From contig DASVMX010000308.1 in the NCBI GenBank assembly GCA_036384215.1, positions 1-6,015 of the forward strand: a stretch of 6,015 nt of DNA. Direction: 5' to 3'. Positions 1 to 5,441 of the stretch are shown here, in pieces (position 1 is the stretch's first letter; every line of letters begins with the position of its first letter). Below the pieces are notes generated by a model that was given only the letters and a program-made list of their open reading frames with translations, had not been told where the DNA came from and did not search any database. The position numbers and the translations under genes were made by a program. Source of the DNA: Paraktedonobacter sp036384215 (lineage in GTDB: Bacteria; Chloroflexota; Ktedonobacteria; Ktedonobacterales; Ktedonobacteraceae).

Positions 1-25
1 GTTGGGCGGCCACGGGCCGCCCAAC
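1..25. repeat. Perfect GC-rich inverted repeat (10-bp stem, 5-base loop)
   Basis: GTTGGGCGGC at 1-10 is the exact reverse complement of GCCGCCCAAC at 16-25, with CACGG between. It lies at the window edge and could be the terminator hairpin of a gene ending to the left. The bases after it (TCGCCATCTC) are not a T-tract, so a classic intrinsic terminator is not shown. It could equally be another short palindromic repeat of this repeat-rich region. Confidence 0.55.
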
Positions 26-48
26 TCGCCATCTCTTCTGAATACCGG

Positions 49-75
49 GCGAAGCACCGCGGGTGCTGAGGAGTC
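49..75 (+). repeat. REP-like hairpin element, copy A
   Basis: GCGA at 49-52 is followed by a 6-3-6 stem-loop (AGCACC 53-58, loop GCG, GGTGCT 62-67) and then GAGGAGTC at 68-75. The same order of parts (GCGA, 6-3-6 hairpin, GAGGAGTC) recurs at 251-277, and the hairpin core also occurs in both arms of the 1927-2004 element. A short conserved tag 5' of a small hairpin resembles the REP elements mobilised by RAYT/IS200-type transposases. That family link is an inference, and no transposase is in view. An outer stem ATACCG 42-47 with CGGTAT 94-99 could enclose it. Confidence 0.5.
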
Positions 76-100
76 CAGATGAGAGTTTACCAACGGTATC

Positions 101-216
101 TTCTGAGGTCATATTTAACCTCATACGGAGTGGTGCGCTTCCAGCGCATGACGTTTCTTCTGAGGTCATATTTAACCTCATTACAGAGTGGTGCGCCAAC
201 CGGCGCATGATGTTTC
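101..216. repeat. Tandem direct repeat, two units (57 and 59 bases), two hairpins per unit
   Basis: Unit 1 spans 101-157 and unit 2 spans 158-216. Their first 24 bases are identical. Each unit contains hairpin a, TGAGGT with ACCTCA around an 8-base loop (104-123 and 161-180), and hairpin b. Hairpin b is TGCGCT/AGCGCA (134-148) in unit 1 and TGCGCC/GGCGCA (192-207) in unit 2. The innermost pair of hairpin b changes from T-A to C-G, so the stem is kept while the sequence changes. Unit lengths differ by two bases, which argues against coding repeats. TCTTCTGA also occurs at 34-41, just ahead of the array, so a degenerate earlier unit is possible. The function is unknown. Confidence 0.8.
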
Positions 217-250
217 AAAATCAGGGATGACTCATAACATATACAAACCA

Positions 251-277
251 GCGAGCCGCCGCAGGTGGCGAGGAGTC
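251..277 (+). repeat. REP-like hairpin element, copy B
   Basis: GCGA at 251-254 precedes a 6-3-6 stem-loop (GCCGCC 255-260, loop GCA, GGTGGC 264-269, one G-T wobble), followed directly by GAGGAGTC at 270-277. The tag, hairpin geometry and trailing octamer match copy A at 49-75, while four of the 15 hairpin bases differ and the stem is kept. The 11-mer CGCCGCAGGTG (257-267) is repeated exactly at 1977-1987 in the right arm of the long inverted repeat. The orientation is the same as copy A, and the two copies bracket the tandem repeat. The remaining stretch to 381 is AT-rich and shows no clear gene or terminator. Confidence 0.5.
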
Positions 278-381
278 GCGTGATAAGAGACATGAATTGT
301 TGCTATTTCTTGCTGAAAAATTGTTCTGCTATAAGAAGTTTGCATACGAATTTACTATTATTTGCTTCATTTCATAGAAAA

Positions 382-1746
382 TCACAAAGAAAATAGACGC
401 TTCTCCTGTTGATTTTCATATGCGCGTTTCCAATAAATCAGCGCTTTTTGAATGCAATTTCTCCCTTCGAGCAACTGGGCATAACGGGCCAGTTGCTCAA
501 CCAGTTCTTCGCGCGCCCCCAGGCGTTCAAGCAACTCCAGGCCTGACTCGAAGTAAAGATCGCCCTGGTTGAAGTCTTCTCGTTTGTATGCAAGCTCGCC
601 AGCAAGCAACTGCGCGTCGGCGCTGATCAGCGTTTCACCAAAGGGCTCGACCTGTTCCTGGGCCTGGCTGACCAGGTGCGCGGCCTGCTCCAATTCGCCC
701 TGCGCGCTCATCCAGAAGGCGAGCTGGACGTTCGCGCCCGCCAGGGAGAGCTGATCTTGCCGGGACTCGGCCTCACGCGCCATTTCCAGCACGTATGCAC
801 GCGCTTCCTCTGGCTTGCTGCGCAGCAGGGCACGTCCCAGAGCATAGGCGATTTCGCTTCTCTTCCCCGCAAGCTGACAGCGAAAATCTTCGAGCAGCCA
901 CCTGTGGCTGTAAAGCCGGGCCAGCGCGTAGAGTTCTCTGTTAAGATAATCCGCGAAAAGCTGGCGATAGTTGTCATGAACCTGTTGACAGGAGTTTTGA
1001 GCGTGCAAGAGTTGCAGCGCCAGTTGAAACTGCTCACGCGCCTCCTCGTACGCGCCGAGATGGCTGTAGTGCTGGGCCAGGCTGGAATGCAATTGAGCCA
1101 GAAAAAAACTATTCGCCCCCGTTTCCGACTGCCCCGCGAGCACGCGCATACTCTCGCGCTGAATCTGCTGCGCCTGCTCCGTGTTGTGCATCACTGTGTA
1201 AACCGTGTTCTGCAGGCTGAGGATGCAGGGATACAACGGGTCCGACGCTTCTCTGGCCAGGCGAGCCGCCTCCGCCAGCATTTGCTCGCTCTCTGAGAGC
1301 TGGTCCGCGGCCAGGTAGGCCCGTCCCAGGACATAATACAGCTCGCTGGCTTTTTCCTGGTGCCGCTCCCCTTTCTGTGGCAAGAGCTTGCGCAGTAGTT
1401 CGATTGCGCGCACCGCTTCGCGTTGATAAAGGGCGAGCCGGGACTCTAACAGCAATGTCTCTCGTTCCTCATTCCCCACGCCTTCCAGACCGATCTCAGC
1501 CGGAGATGCCCCCACCATGGCTGCCTGCAAGGGCAAAAGCTCGGTCGTACTCACCTCCAGGCGCCGTGCCAGAATCTCCAGCGCGCGCAGCGACGGTTGA
1601 ATCTGTCCTCGTTCAATTGCTGAGATATAACTGACCGAAAAGTCCGGGCGGGCTAACTGGTTCTGCGTATATTTTTTCGCTAATCGGGCCGCGCGCAAAC
1701 GCGCGCCTACGGTCTGCCCGACCTGATGTGATGATTCTGCCGGCAT
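382..1746 (-). CDS. XRE-family HTH transcriptional regulator with TPR-like C-terminal domain
   Basis: This is a predicted 454-residue cytoplasmic DNA-binding protein. Residues about 11-70 form a Cro/C1-type helix-turn-helix, with the typical SVSYISAIERG recognition segment at 37-47 followed by PSL. Residues about 95-450 are all-helical and leucine/alanine-rich, with TPR-like repeats clearest at about 133-164, 218-249, 377-408 and 416-447. In such proteins the TPR part usually binds a peptide or protein signal (as in RRNPP regulators), but this one is much longer than PlcR or Rgg and its ligand cannot be read from sequence. The start was chosen at 1746 because GGAGGG (1754-1759) lies 7 bases upstream. 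An in-frame TTG at 1845 would add 33 residues, but that TTG is part of the promoter -35 box. The gene is transcribed alone, divergently from the penicillin-binding protein. The HTH call is firm; the TPR call is good; the target is unknown. Confidence 0.9.
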   Translation of the reverse strand: MPAESSHQVGQTVGARLRAARLAKKYTQNQLARPDFSVSYISAIERGQIQPSLRALEILARRLEVSTTELLPLQAAMVGASPAEIGLEGVGNEERETLLLESRLALYQREAVRAIELLRKLLPQKGERHQEKASELYYVLGRAYLAADQLSESEQMLAEAARLAREASDPLYPCILSLQNTVYTVMHNTEQAQQIQRESMRVLAGQSETGANSFFLAQLHSSLAQHYSHLGAYEEAREQFQLALQLLHAQNSCQQVHDNYRQLFADYLNRELYALARLYSHRWLLEDFRCQLAGKRSEIAYALGRALLRSKPEEARAYVLEMAREAESRQDQLSLAGANVQLAFWMSAQGELEQAAHLVSQAQEQVEPFGETLISADAQLLAGELAYKREDFNQGDLYFESGLELLERLGAREELVEQLARYAQLLEGRNCIQKALIYWKRAYENQQEKRLFSL

Positions 1747-1753
1747 AGAAAAA

Positions 1754-1759
1754 CCCTCC
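1754..1759 (-). promoter_or_regulatory. Ribosome binding site that fixes the XRE gene start
   Basis: Read on the minus strand this is GGAGGG, 7 bases before the ATG at 1746. It supports the shorter 454-residue product over the 487-residue extension. Confidence 0.8.
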
Positions 1760-1772
1760 AACGCTGCTACTT

Positions 1773-1785
1773 TCCCTGACAGGGA
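1773..1785. promoter_or_regulatory. Perfect 13-bp palindrome in the XRE gene leader
   Basis: TCCCTG-A-CAGGGA is a perfect dyad with one central base. It lies between the XRE promoter and its start codon, some 25 bases downstream of the expected transcription start. It could be a second operator for the HTH protein or a small leader hairpin. The role is inferred from position and symmetry only. Confidence 0.4.
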
Positions 1786-1815
1786 TTTCGACAAATAAAA
1801 AACATATACATTTAA

Positions 1816-1830
1816 AGAGTATAATACTCT
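1816..1830. promoter_or_regulatory. Candidate operator: 15-bp perfect palindrome over the XRE -10 box
   Basis: AGAGTAT-A-ATACTCT is a perfect dyad with 7-bp arms. It covers the -10 element (1818-1823) and part of the spacer of the XRE promoter. Many XRE regulators bind short dyads in their own promoter and repress themselves, so autoregulation is the natural reading. Binding by this protein is inferred. Confidence 0.5.
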
Positions 1831-1845
1831 ATATTCTAATGTCAA
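1818..1845 (-). promoter_or_regulatory. Sigma-70-type promoter of the XRE gene
   Basis: On the minus strand TTGACA (1845-1840, a perfect -35) is followed after 16 bases by TATACT (1823-1818, five of six consensus bases). The implied transcript starts near 1811 and has a leader of about 65 bases. The TTG of the -35 box is also the start of the over-long version of the reading frame. Confidence 0.75.
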
Positions 1846-1926
1846 TATAAAAAGACGTATAGGGAGACTATTTTCCTTGTTTGGATTTTTTATGGACCAC
1901 TCTTAAAAAGAAGGATAATTTGGGAT

Positions 1927-2004
1927 TATTCATGAGAGCTCAGCACCTGCGGCGCTTCTCCCCTCTCCGGAAGAAGCGCCGCAGGTGCTGAGCTCTCATG
2001 AATA
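1927..2004. repeat. 78-base element with 33-bp perfect inverted arms (MITE- or paired-REP-like)
   Basis: The arm at 1927-1959 is the exact reverse complement of 1972-2004, around a 12-base pyrimidine-rich centre. The outermost bases are TA on both sides, which would fit insertion at a TA dinucleotide as in IS630/Tc1-type MITEs. Each arm also contains the REP-like 6-3-6 core (AGCGCC-GCA-GGTGCT at 1975-1989 and its inverse at 1942-1956), related to copies A and B near the left end. It lies upstream of the penicillin-binding protein promoter and outside both genes. With no T-tract and no gene running into it, a terminator role is unlikely. The inverted repeat is certain; the origin is inferred. 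Confidence 0.8.
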
Positions 2005-2041
2005 GTTAGGAAGATCACTTTCTGTTTGTTATTTCGACCGC

Positions 2042-2070
2042 TTGTGAATCGTCGTCAATTTTGATACACT
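2042..2070 (+). promoter_or_regulatory. Probable promoter of the penicillin-binding protein gene
   Basis: TTGTGA (2042-2047) is 17 bases upstream of TACACT (2065-2070), which is preceded by TGA, an extended -10. Each box matches four of six consensus bases. The leader would be about 40 bases, ending in AGAGG (2104-2108) 7 bases before the ATG. It lies 38 bases downstream of the long inverted repeat. Confidence 0.55.
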
Positions 2071-2115
2071 TGGCCCAAATAACGCAAGATATGTGAGCAG
2101 AGTAGAGGTTATACC

Positions 2116-4023
2116 ATGAATATCAGTGGAAGTATACGCCGGCTGACCAATGTCTTCTTGATATTGTTCGTCGCCTTAAGCGCGGGACTGGTCTACTGGC
2201 AGGTAGTGGTCGCCCAGCAGGTGGCCTCCAATAAGTATCTGACCTATACCCGGCAATGCACCAGCGACAACGCTCCTATTCGTGGCAGCATTTACGATCG
2301 CAATGGTGTTCTGCTGGCGCACTCAGTTCCCAGCACTAAATCTAACCTGTGTGGCTACCAGCGCATCTATACGCCCGCCGCGAAGGGGCTGGAAGGCCTG
2401 ATTGGCTATTATATCAGCCCGCTGTATGGCAGCACCGGGGTTGAAAAACAATTTAACGATTACCTGAATGGTAAAAATGGCGTGACCGGACTGGATAACA
2501 CGGTCAATCATGTCCTGCATGTACCGCCACACGGCGATGACATTTACCTGACCATCGATTCGCGCGTCGAGAAAATTCTTGTCAAGAACTTTCCCACCGA
2601 GGCGCCCATCGACAATAATCTGACATATAGAACTGATCGTGGCTCCATTATTGTTTCCGATCCCACCACGGGGGAGATCCTGGGCATCCTCAGTGAACCA
2701 GGCTATGACCCCAACTGCATTGTCACCTGTTCGCTGAATCTCTTACGCACCGATATGCTGACCAAAGGCTATAATAAGACGATAGGCTGCGCTTCTCCCT
2801 GCTCGATGGACCAGTTTAAAACGGCCCTGGACAATGAGAAAGCCCGGCTGATGGCCAAGCTTGGTCCTGGCTGCGAAAACTTTAGCGATTGTACGATTGG
2901 TTCCACCTGCGAAGACCAGGCGAACTGTAACGCGATCTACCTGCGCTACTTAAATAGCGACCCGGCTCGTCCGCTGATCTTCCGTCCCACGCAAGACTGC
3001 TATCCACCCGGTTCGACCTATAAAACGATGACGTTGATGGCCGCGCTGGATTCAGGGGCAATTGGCCTGTCTGACCCAATTTTCTATAATGACCCGAAGG
3101 ATCATCCCTACCCGGAGCATTTACAGGCCGTCGGGCCAATTACGATTGGCTCGGGCGATGATAGCCAGACCCTGCCAGGCACCATCTCGAATATCACGGG
3201 TTACACCCATAATTTCCCGGTAACCCTGGCCTATGGCTTCTCACATTCGGACAACATCATTTTTGCCGAGGCCGGAATCAAGGTTGGCGCTACTAACTGG
3301 CTCCAATATAACAAGAATCTCTATGTGGGCCAGCAGATTCCTTTCGACCTGCCGGTGAAGGTCAGCACCGTGACGCCGCAGCCACAGGGCGGACTCTGCG
3401 CCTCTACCCCGCCCAAACAGGCAGACACCCTTAACGTACGCAACCTGGCAGCCAATTCCTTTGGACAGGGCGTGGACTTTGTGACACCGCTGCAAATGTC
3501 CCTGATCGATAACGTGGCGGCCAACGATGGTAAGCTCATGCGCCCGGCGGTGATCCAGAAAATCGTCGATCCGCAGACCAAAACTACCCTGCAAGCGTTC
3601 TCACCGACTCTGCTGCGCCAGGTGATTTCCGCTAACGCGGCCCAGCAGGTGCGCGATGCCATGTATGGCGTCACCGCTTGCGGCTCCGGCTCGCTCTCGG
3701 CAGTGCAGTTGAGTTACCCTTATACGCCCTGGGCGGTGATTGGCAAAACGGGTACGGCCCAGGTGCCCCAGACCGACCCTAATAAGGTGACCCCTGGCGA
3801 CTCCTGGTTTATTACCGCCGCGCCTTATACCTATCAGTCGAACGCTATCCCCGCCCTCACCATCACAGCGATGAAGGAAAACGGCGGCGAAGGCGCGTAT
3901 GCCAACGGCCCTATGCTGCGCGACATCTACGCGGGCATTTTTAAGGACGTCAAGACCAACGTACAAACGCCCCCACCGCCCGCGGCGAACTTCTGCGTGG
4001 CTAATAATTTCTTGCAAGCATGA
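2116..4023 (+). CDS. Class B penicillin-binding protein (peptidoglycan DD-transpeptidase)
   Basis: This 635-residue membrane-anchored enzyme cross-links peptidoglycan outside the cell. Residues about 11-33 form an uncleaved N-terminal anchor. RGSIYDRNG at 56-64 and GSTGVEKQFNDYLNG at 105-119 mark the class B dimerisation region. The transpeptidase domain has STYK (S300 nucleophile, K303), SDN (378-380) and KTG (544-546). No glycosyltransferase domain is present. Between DPN (198-200) and STYK there are about 100 residues, longer than usual, holding nine cysteines, four of them spaced exactly six apart (C253, C259, C265, C271). The protein has 14 cysteines, all beyond the membrane anchor. A Pro-rich stretch lies near the C-terminus. 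The start has AGAGG 7 bases upstream; the stop TGA is followed in frame by TAG. No FtsW/RodA partner is in the window, so elongation versus division versus sporulation role cannot be assigned. Confidence 0.95.
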   Translation: MNISGSIRRLTNVFLILFVALSAGLVYWQVVVAQQVASNKYLTYTRQCTSDNAPIRGSIYDRNGVLLAHSVPSTKSNLCGYQRIYTPAAKGLEGLIGYYISPLYGSTGVEKQFNDYLNGKNGVTGLDNTVNHVLHVPPHGDDIYLTIDSRVEKILVKNFPTEAPIDNNLTYRTDRGSIIVSDPTTGEILGILSEPGYDPNCIVTCSLNLLRTDMLTKGYNKTIGCASPCSMDQFKTALDNEKARLMAKLGPGCENFSDCTIGSTCEDQANCNAIYLRYLNSDPARPLIFRPTQDCYPPGSTYKTMTLMAALDSGAIGLSDPIFYNDPKDHPYPEHLQAVGPITIGSGDDSQTLPGTISNITGYTHNFPVTLAYGFSHSDNIIFAEAGIKVGATNWLQYNKNLYVGQQIPFDLPVKVSTVTPQPQGGLCASTPPKQADTLNVRNLAANSFGQGVDFVTPLQMSLIDNVAANDGKLMRPAVIQKIVDPQTKTTLQAFSPTLLRQVISANAAQQVRDAMYGVTACGSGSLSAVQLSYPYTPWAVIGKTGTAQVPQTDPNKVTPGDSWFITAAPYTYQSNAIPALTITAMKENGGEGAYANGPMLRDIYAGIFKDVKTNVQTPPPPAANFCVANNFLQA

Positions 4024-4035
4024 TAGATGCATGCC

Positions 4036-4089
4036 AACATAACGTGAATGGAGCGACGCGGACCCGCGTCGCTCCATTCACGTTATGTT
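4036..4089. terminator. Probable bidirectional terminator: 25-bp perfect hairpin between convergent genes
   Basis: Bases 4036-4060 are the exact reverse complement of 4065-4089, around the loop GACC. The hairpin starts 12 bases after the penicillin-binding protein stop, and its right arm overlaps two bases of the CBS gene stop (4088-4090). That position is right for terminating both transcripts. Neither side has a run of T, although the stem base is AT-rich, so an intrinsic mechanism is likely but not certain. Confidence 0.65.
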
Positions 4090-4474
4090 ACCACTGGCGG
4101 ATAATTAAATGGCCCAGTGCAACCGCCTGGACTATATCTGCGCGGCTGACAATCCCAACGACGCGCCCGGCCCGCACCACTGGCACGCGTTTGATCTGGC
4201 GCTCAGCTAAAAGCGTAGCAATCTCATTGACAGGCGTCTCTTCCTCTACCATAAACAACTGGTGCGACATCACCTCGGCAACTTTCAAGTCATCACGTTC
4301 GATATTCCTGATAATGTCGGCCTCGGTGATCATCCCTATAATCCTCTCACTACTCTCATCAATAACTGGCACACCACTGATTCTCTCTCGATACAGCAGT
4401 TGAGCGACTTCCTGTACGCTGGCCTGGGGAGTGGTTGTGTGTACTCTACGGGTCATAATGTCGCTGGCAATCAT
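4088..4474 (-). CDS. Two-CBS-domain (Bateman module) protein
   Basis: This is a 128-residue soluble protein made almost entirely of a CBS pair: CBS1 at about 6-57 and CBS2 at about 66-117. Each has the expected pattern of a buried beta strand and the ribose-contacting S/T-x-x-D (T50-E-A-D53 in GMITEAD; S110-R-A-D113 in GIVSRAD). Such stand-alone pairs bind adenine nucleotides (AMP, ATP, SAM, NAD) and act as energy or stress sensors, often through a partner. No partner enzyme is fused or adjacent. The start was set at 4474, with AAAGGAG (4483-4489) 8 bases upstream; an in-frame ATG at 4513 would add 13 residues but lacks a ribosome site. The gene is convergent with the penicillin-binding protein and divergent from the signal peptidase. 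Domain call firm, ligand unknown. Confidence 0.92.
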   Translation of the reverse strand: MIASDIMTRRVHTTTPQASVQEVAQLLYRERISGVPVIDESSERIIGMITEADIIRNIERDDLKVAEVMSHQLFMVEEETPVNEIATLLAERQIKRVPVVRAGRVVGIVSRADIVQAVALGHLIIRQW

Positions 4475-4559
4475 CTTGCACGCTCCTTTGAGTGCTGTAA
4501 TGGTCAAACGCATTTCCGGTGGACGTGACAGAGCAAACTAGAGCCACTTATGCGCATCA

Positions 4560-4587
4560 ATCATAGCATATCTTCCTCTCATCTCAA
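4560..4587 (-). promoter_or_regulatory. Promoter of the CBS gene
   Basis: On the minus strand TTGAGA (4587-4582) is followed after 16 bases by TATGAT (4565-4560, five of six consensus), with TGC just upstream giving an extended -10. The implied leader is about 80 bases. This supports expression as a single gene. Confidence 0.6.
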
Positions 4588-4630
4588 AACCCAGCTTTTT
4601 GTAAGAGACCAGTGGGAAAAATACCAAAAG

Positions 4631-4650
4631 CTTGCCCAGAACCGGGCAAG
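4631..4650. promoter_or_regulatory. Candidate operator: CTTGCCC-6-GGGCAAG inverted repeat
   Basis: Perfect 7-bp arms (4631-4637 and 4644-4650) flank AGAACC. The left arm contains the -35 box and the right arm lies in the spacer of the upstream signal peptidase promoter. A bound dimer here would block RNA polymerase, so a repressor site is plausible. The binding protein is unknown. Confidence 0.45.
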
Positions 4651-4660
4651 TAGCTATAAT
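4632..4660 (+). promoter_or_regulatory. Upstream promoter (P1) of the signal peptidase operon
   Basis: TTGCCC (4632-4637) is separated by exactly 17 bases from TATAAT (4655-4660, perfect consensus). A transcript starting near 4667 would have a leader of about 220 bases before the signal peptidase start. Confidence 0.65.
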
Positions 4661-4743
4661 GTGCACACAGAGGATGCCAGAGATTCCATCCGCGCACATC
4701 TATTTTTCAAGAACAAACACAGGTTTACCGCGGGAGAACAACC

Positions 4744-4771
4744 TGGACAAACTGTGAGGCGTAGATATAAC
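4744..4771 (+). promoter_or_regulatory. Downstream promoter (P2) of the signal peptidase operon
   Basis: TGGACA (4744-4749) and TATAAC (4766-4771) each match five of six consensus bases, with a 16-base spacer. The leader from P2 would be about 105 bases. The rest of the 4475-4884 spacer shows the two promoter directions described here and no convincing gene or RNA. Confidence 0.55.
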
Positions 4772-4870
4772 AGAGCGATCCGATCCCGGACACGTCGTTT
4801 ATACGCTTCCAGGATTGGCCGTGTACGTATCCCATTTTCGTGGCCATTCACCGCAGTAATTAGCAGAGAT

Positions 4871-4887
4871 GAGGTAAAAAGGCATTG
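4871..4887 (+). promoter_or_regulatory. Ribosome binding site and TTG start of the signal peptidase
   Basis: GAGGT at 4871-4875 lies 9 bases before TTG at 4885-4887. An in-frame TGA at 4870-4872 leaves no upstream ATG or GTG, so TTG is the first usable start. Confidence 0.75.
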
Positions 4888-5427
4888 AAACGACGTTCTG
4901 TTCTAGCGCGCGAAATCGTTGAGACGATCGCTCTGACGATCCTGATCTTCCTGGCCATCCATTTTACTGTCCAAAATTATCAGATCAGCGGCCCCAGTAT
5001 GCAGAATACCCTGCAAAGCGGCCAGTTTGTCCTGGTTAATAAGCTGGCCTATCTCTTCCACCAGCCTGATCGAGGAGATGTGATCGTTCTTCACGAACCA
5101 GACCAGCCTGGCCGCGACCTGATTAAACGCGTCATCGGCCTGCCAGGCGACACCATAGTACTCGATGGCAACAATGTCACCGTTGATGGCGTACAGCTCA
5201 ACGAGCCATACATCACACAGAAATTCAATCCTGGCGCGCAGACACAGACTGTGCCCCCTAATGAATATTTTGTGATGGGCGATAACCGGCCACAAAGCGA
5301 GGATTCTCGCTATTTCGGCTTCGTGCCCAAAGATTATATCGTCGGCAAAGCCATCCTGGTCTACTGGCCGCTCAATCAATGGCAGATGCTGAATACGTAT
5401 TCGTCAGTCTATTCACATATCAAGTAA
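4885..5427 (+). CDS. lepB: Type I signal peptidase (family S26)
   Basis: This 180-residue membrane enzyme removes signal peptides from Sec- and Tat-exported proteins at the outer face of the cytoplasmic membrane. A short basic N-terminus (MKRR) is followed by one membrane helix at about 13-30. Box B SGPSM places the nucleophile at S38. Box C is RGDVIVL (63-69). Box D KRVIGLPGD supplies the general base K81. Box E GDNRPQSEDSR spans 132-142. All catalytic parts are present and the length is typical of Gram-positive SipS-like enzymes with a single N-terminal anchor. The gene starts with TTG (see the ribosome site) and ends with TAA whose last two bases belong to the ribosome site of the next gene, so the two are very probably one operon. 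Two promoters lie upstream. The call is firm. Confidence 0.96.
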   Translation: MKRRSVLAREIVETIALTILIFLAIHFTVQNYQISGPSMQNTLQSGQFVLVNKLAYLFHQPDRGDVIVLHEPDQPGRDLIKRVIGLPGDTIVLDGNNVTVDGVQLNEPYITQKFNPGAQTQTVPPNEYFVMGDNRPQSEDSRYFGFVPKDYIVGKAILVYWPLNQWQMLNTYSSVYSHIK

Positions 5428-5441
5428 AGGAGCCAGTCGCT

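Noticed and set aside
62..90. Hammerhead ribozyme core, because CTGAGGA at 66-72 matches CUGANGA
   Set aside because: No stem II and no GAAA box follow at the right place, and the related copy B has GCGAGGA instead, so the match is chance.
101..216. CRISPR array
   Set aside because: There are only two directly abutting units, with no unique spacers between identical repeats and no cas genes.
87..293. 68-residue minus-strand frame downstream of the XRE gene, considered as a signalling peptide precursor
   Set aside because: No ribosome site precedes its ATG, it runs through both the REP-like copy B and the tandem repeat, and the repeat units are not both multiples of three. Its EVKYDLRR repeat is simply the DNA repeat read in frame.
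676..1296. 206-codon plus-strand open frame opposite the XRE gene
   Set aside because: It is the antisense shadow of a well-supported HTH/TPR coding sequence, has no recognisable domain and no clear ribosome site.
1747..1845. N-terminal extension of the XRE protein by 33 residues from TTG at 1845
   Set aside because: The TTG lies in the -35 box of the promoter, so it would not be in the transcript, and a strong GGAGGG site fits the ATG at 1746.
4475..4513. Start of the CBS protein at the ATG at 4513
   Set aside because: No ribosome site lies before it, while AAAGGAG precedes the ATG at 4474 and the first CBS domain begins right after that start.
4550..4888. 112-codon plus-strand frame whose TGA overlaps the TTG start of the signal peptidase
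   Set aside because: The overlap resembles translational coupling, but the frame starts upstream of promoters P1 and P2, spans both, has no ribosome site and encodes an arginine-rich sequence with no recognisable domain.
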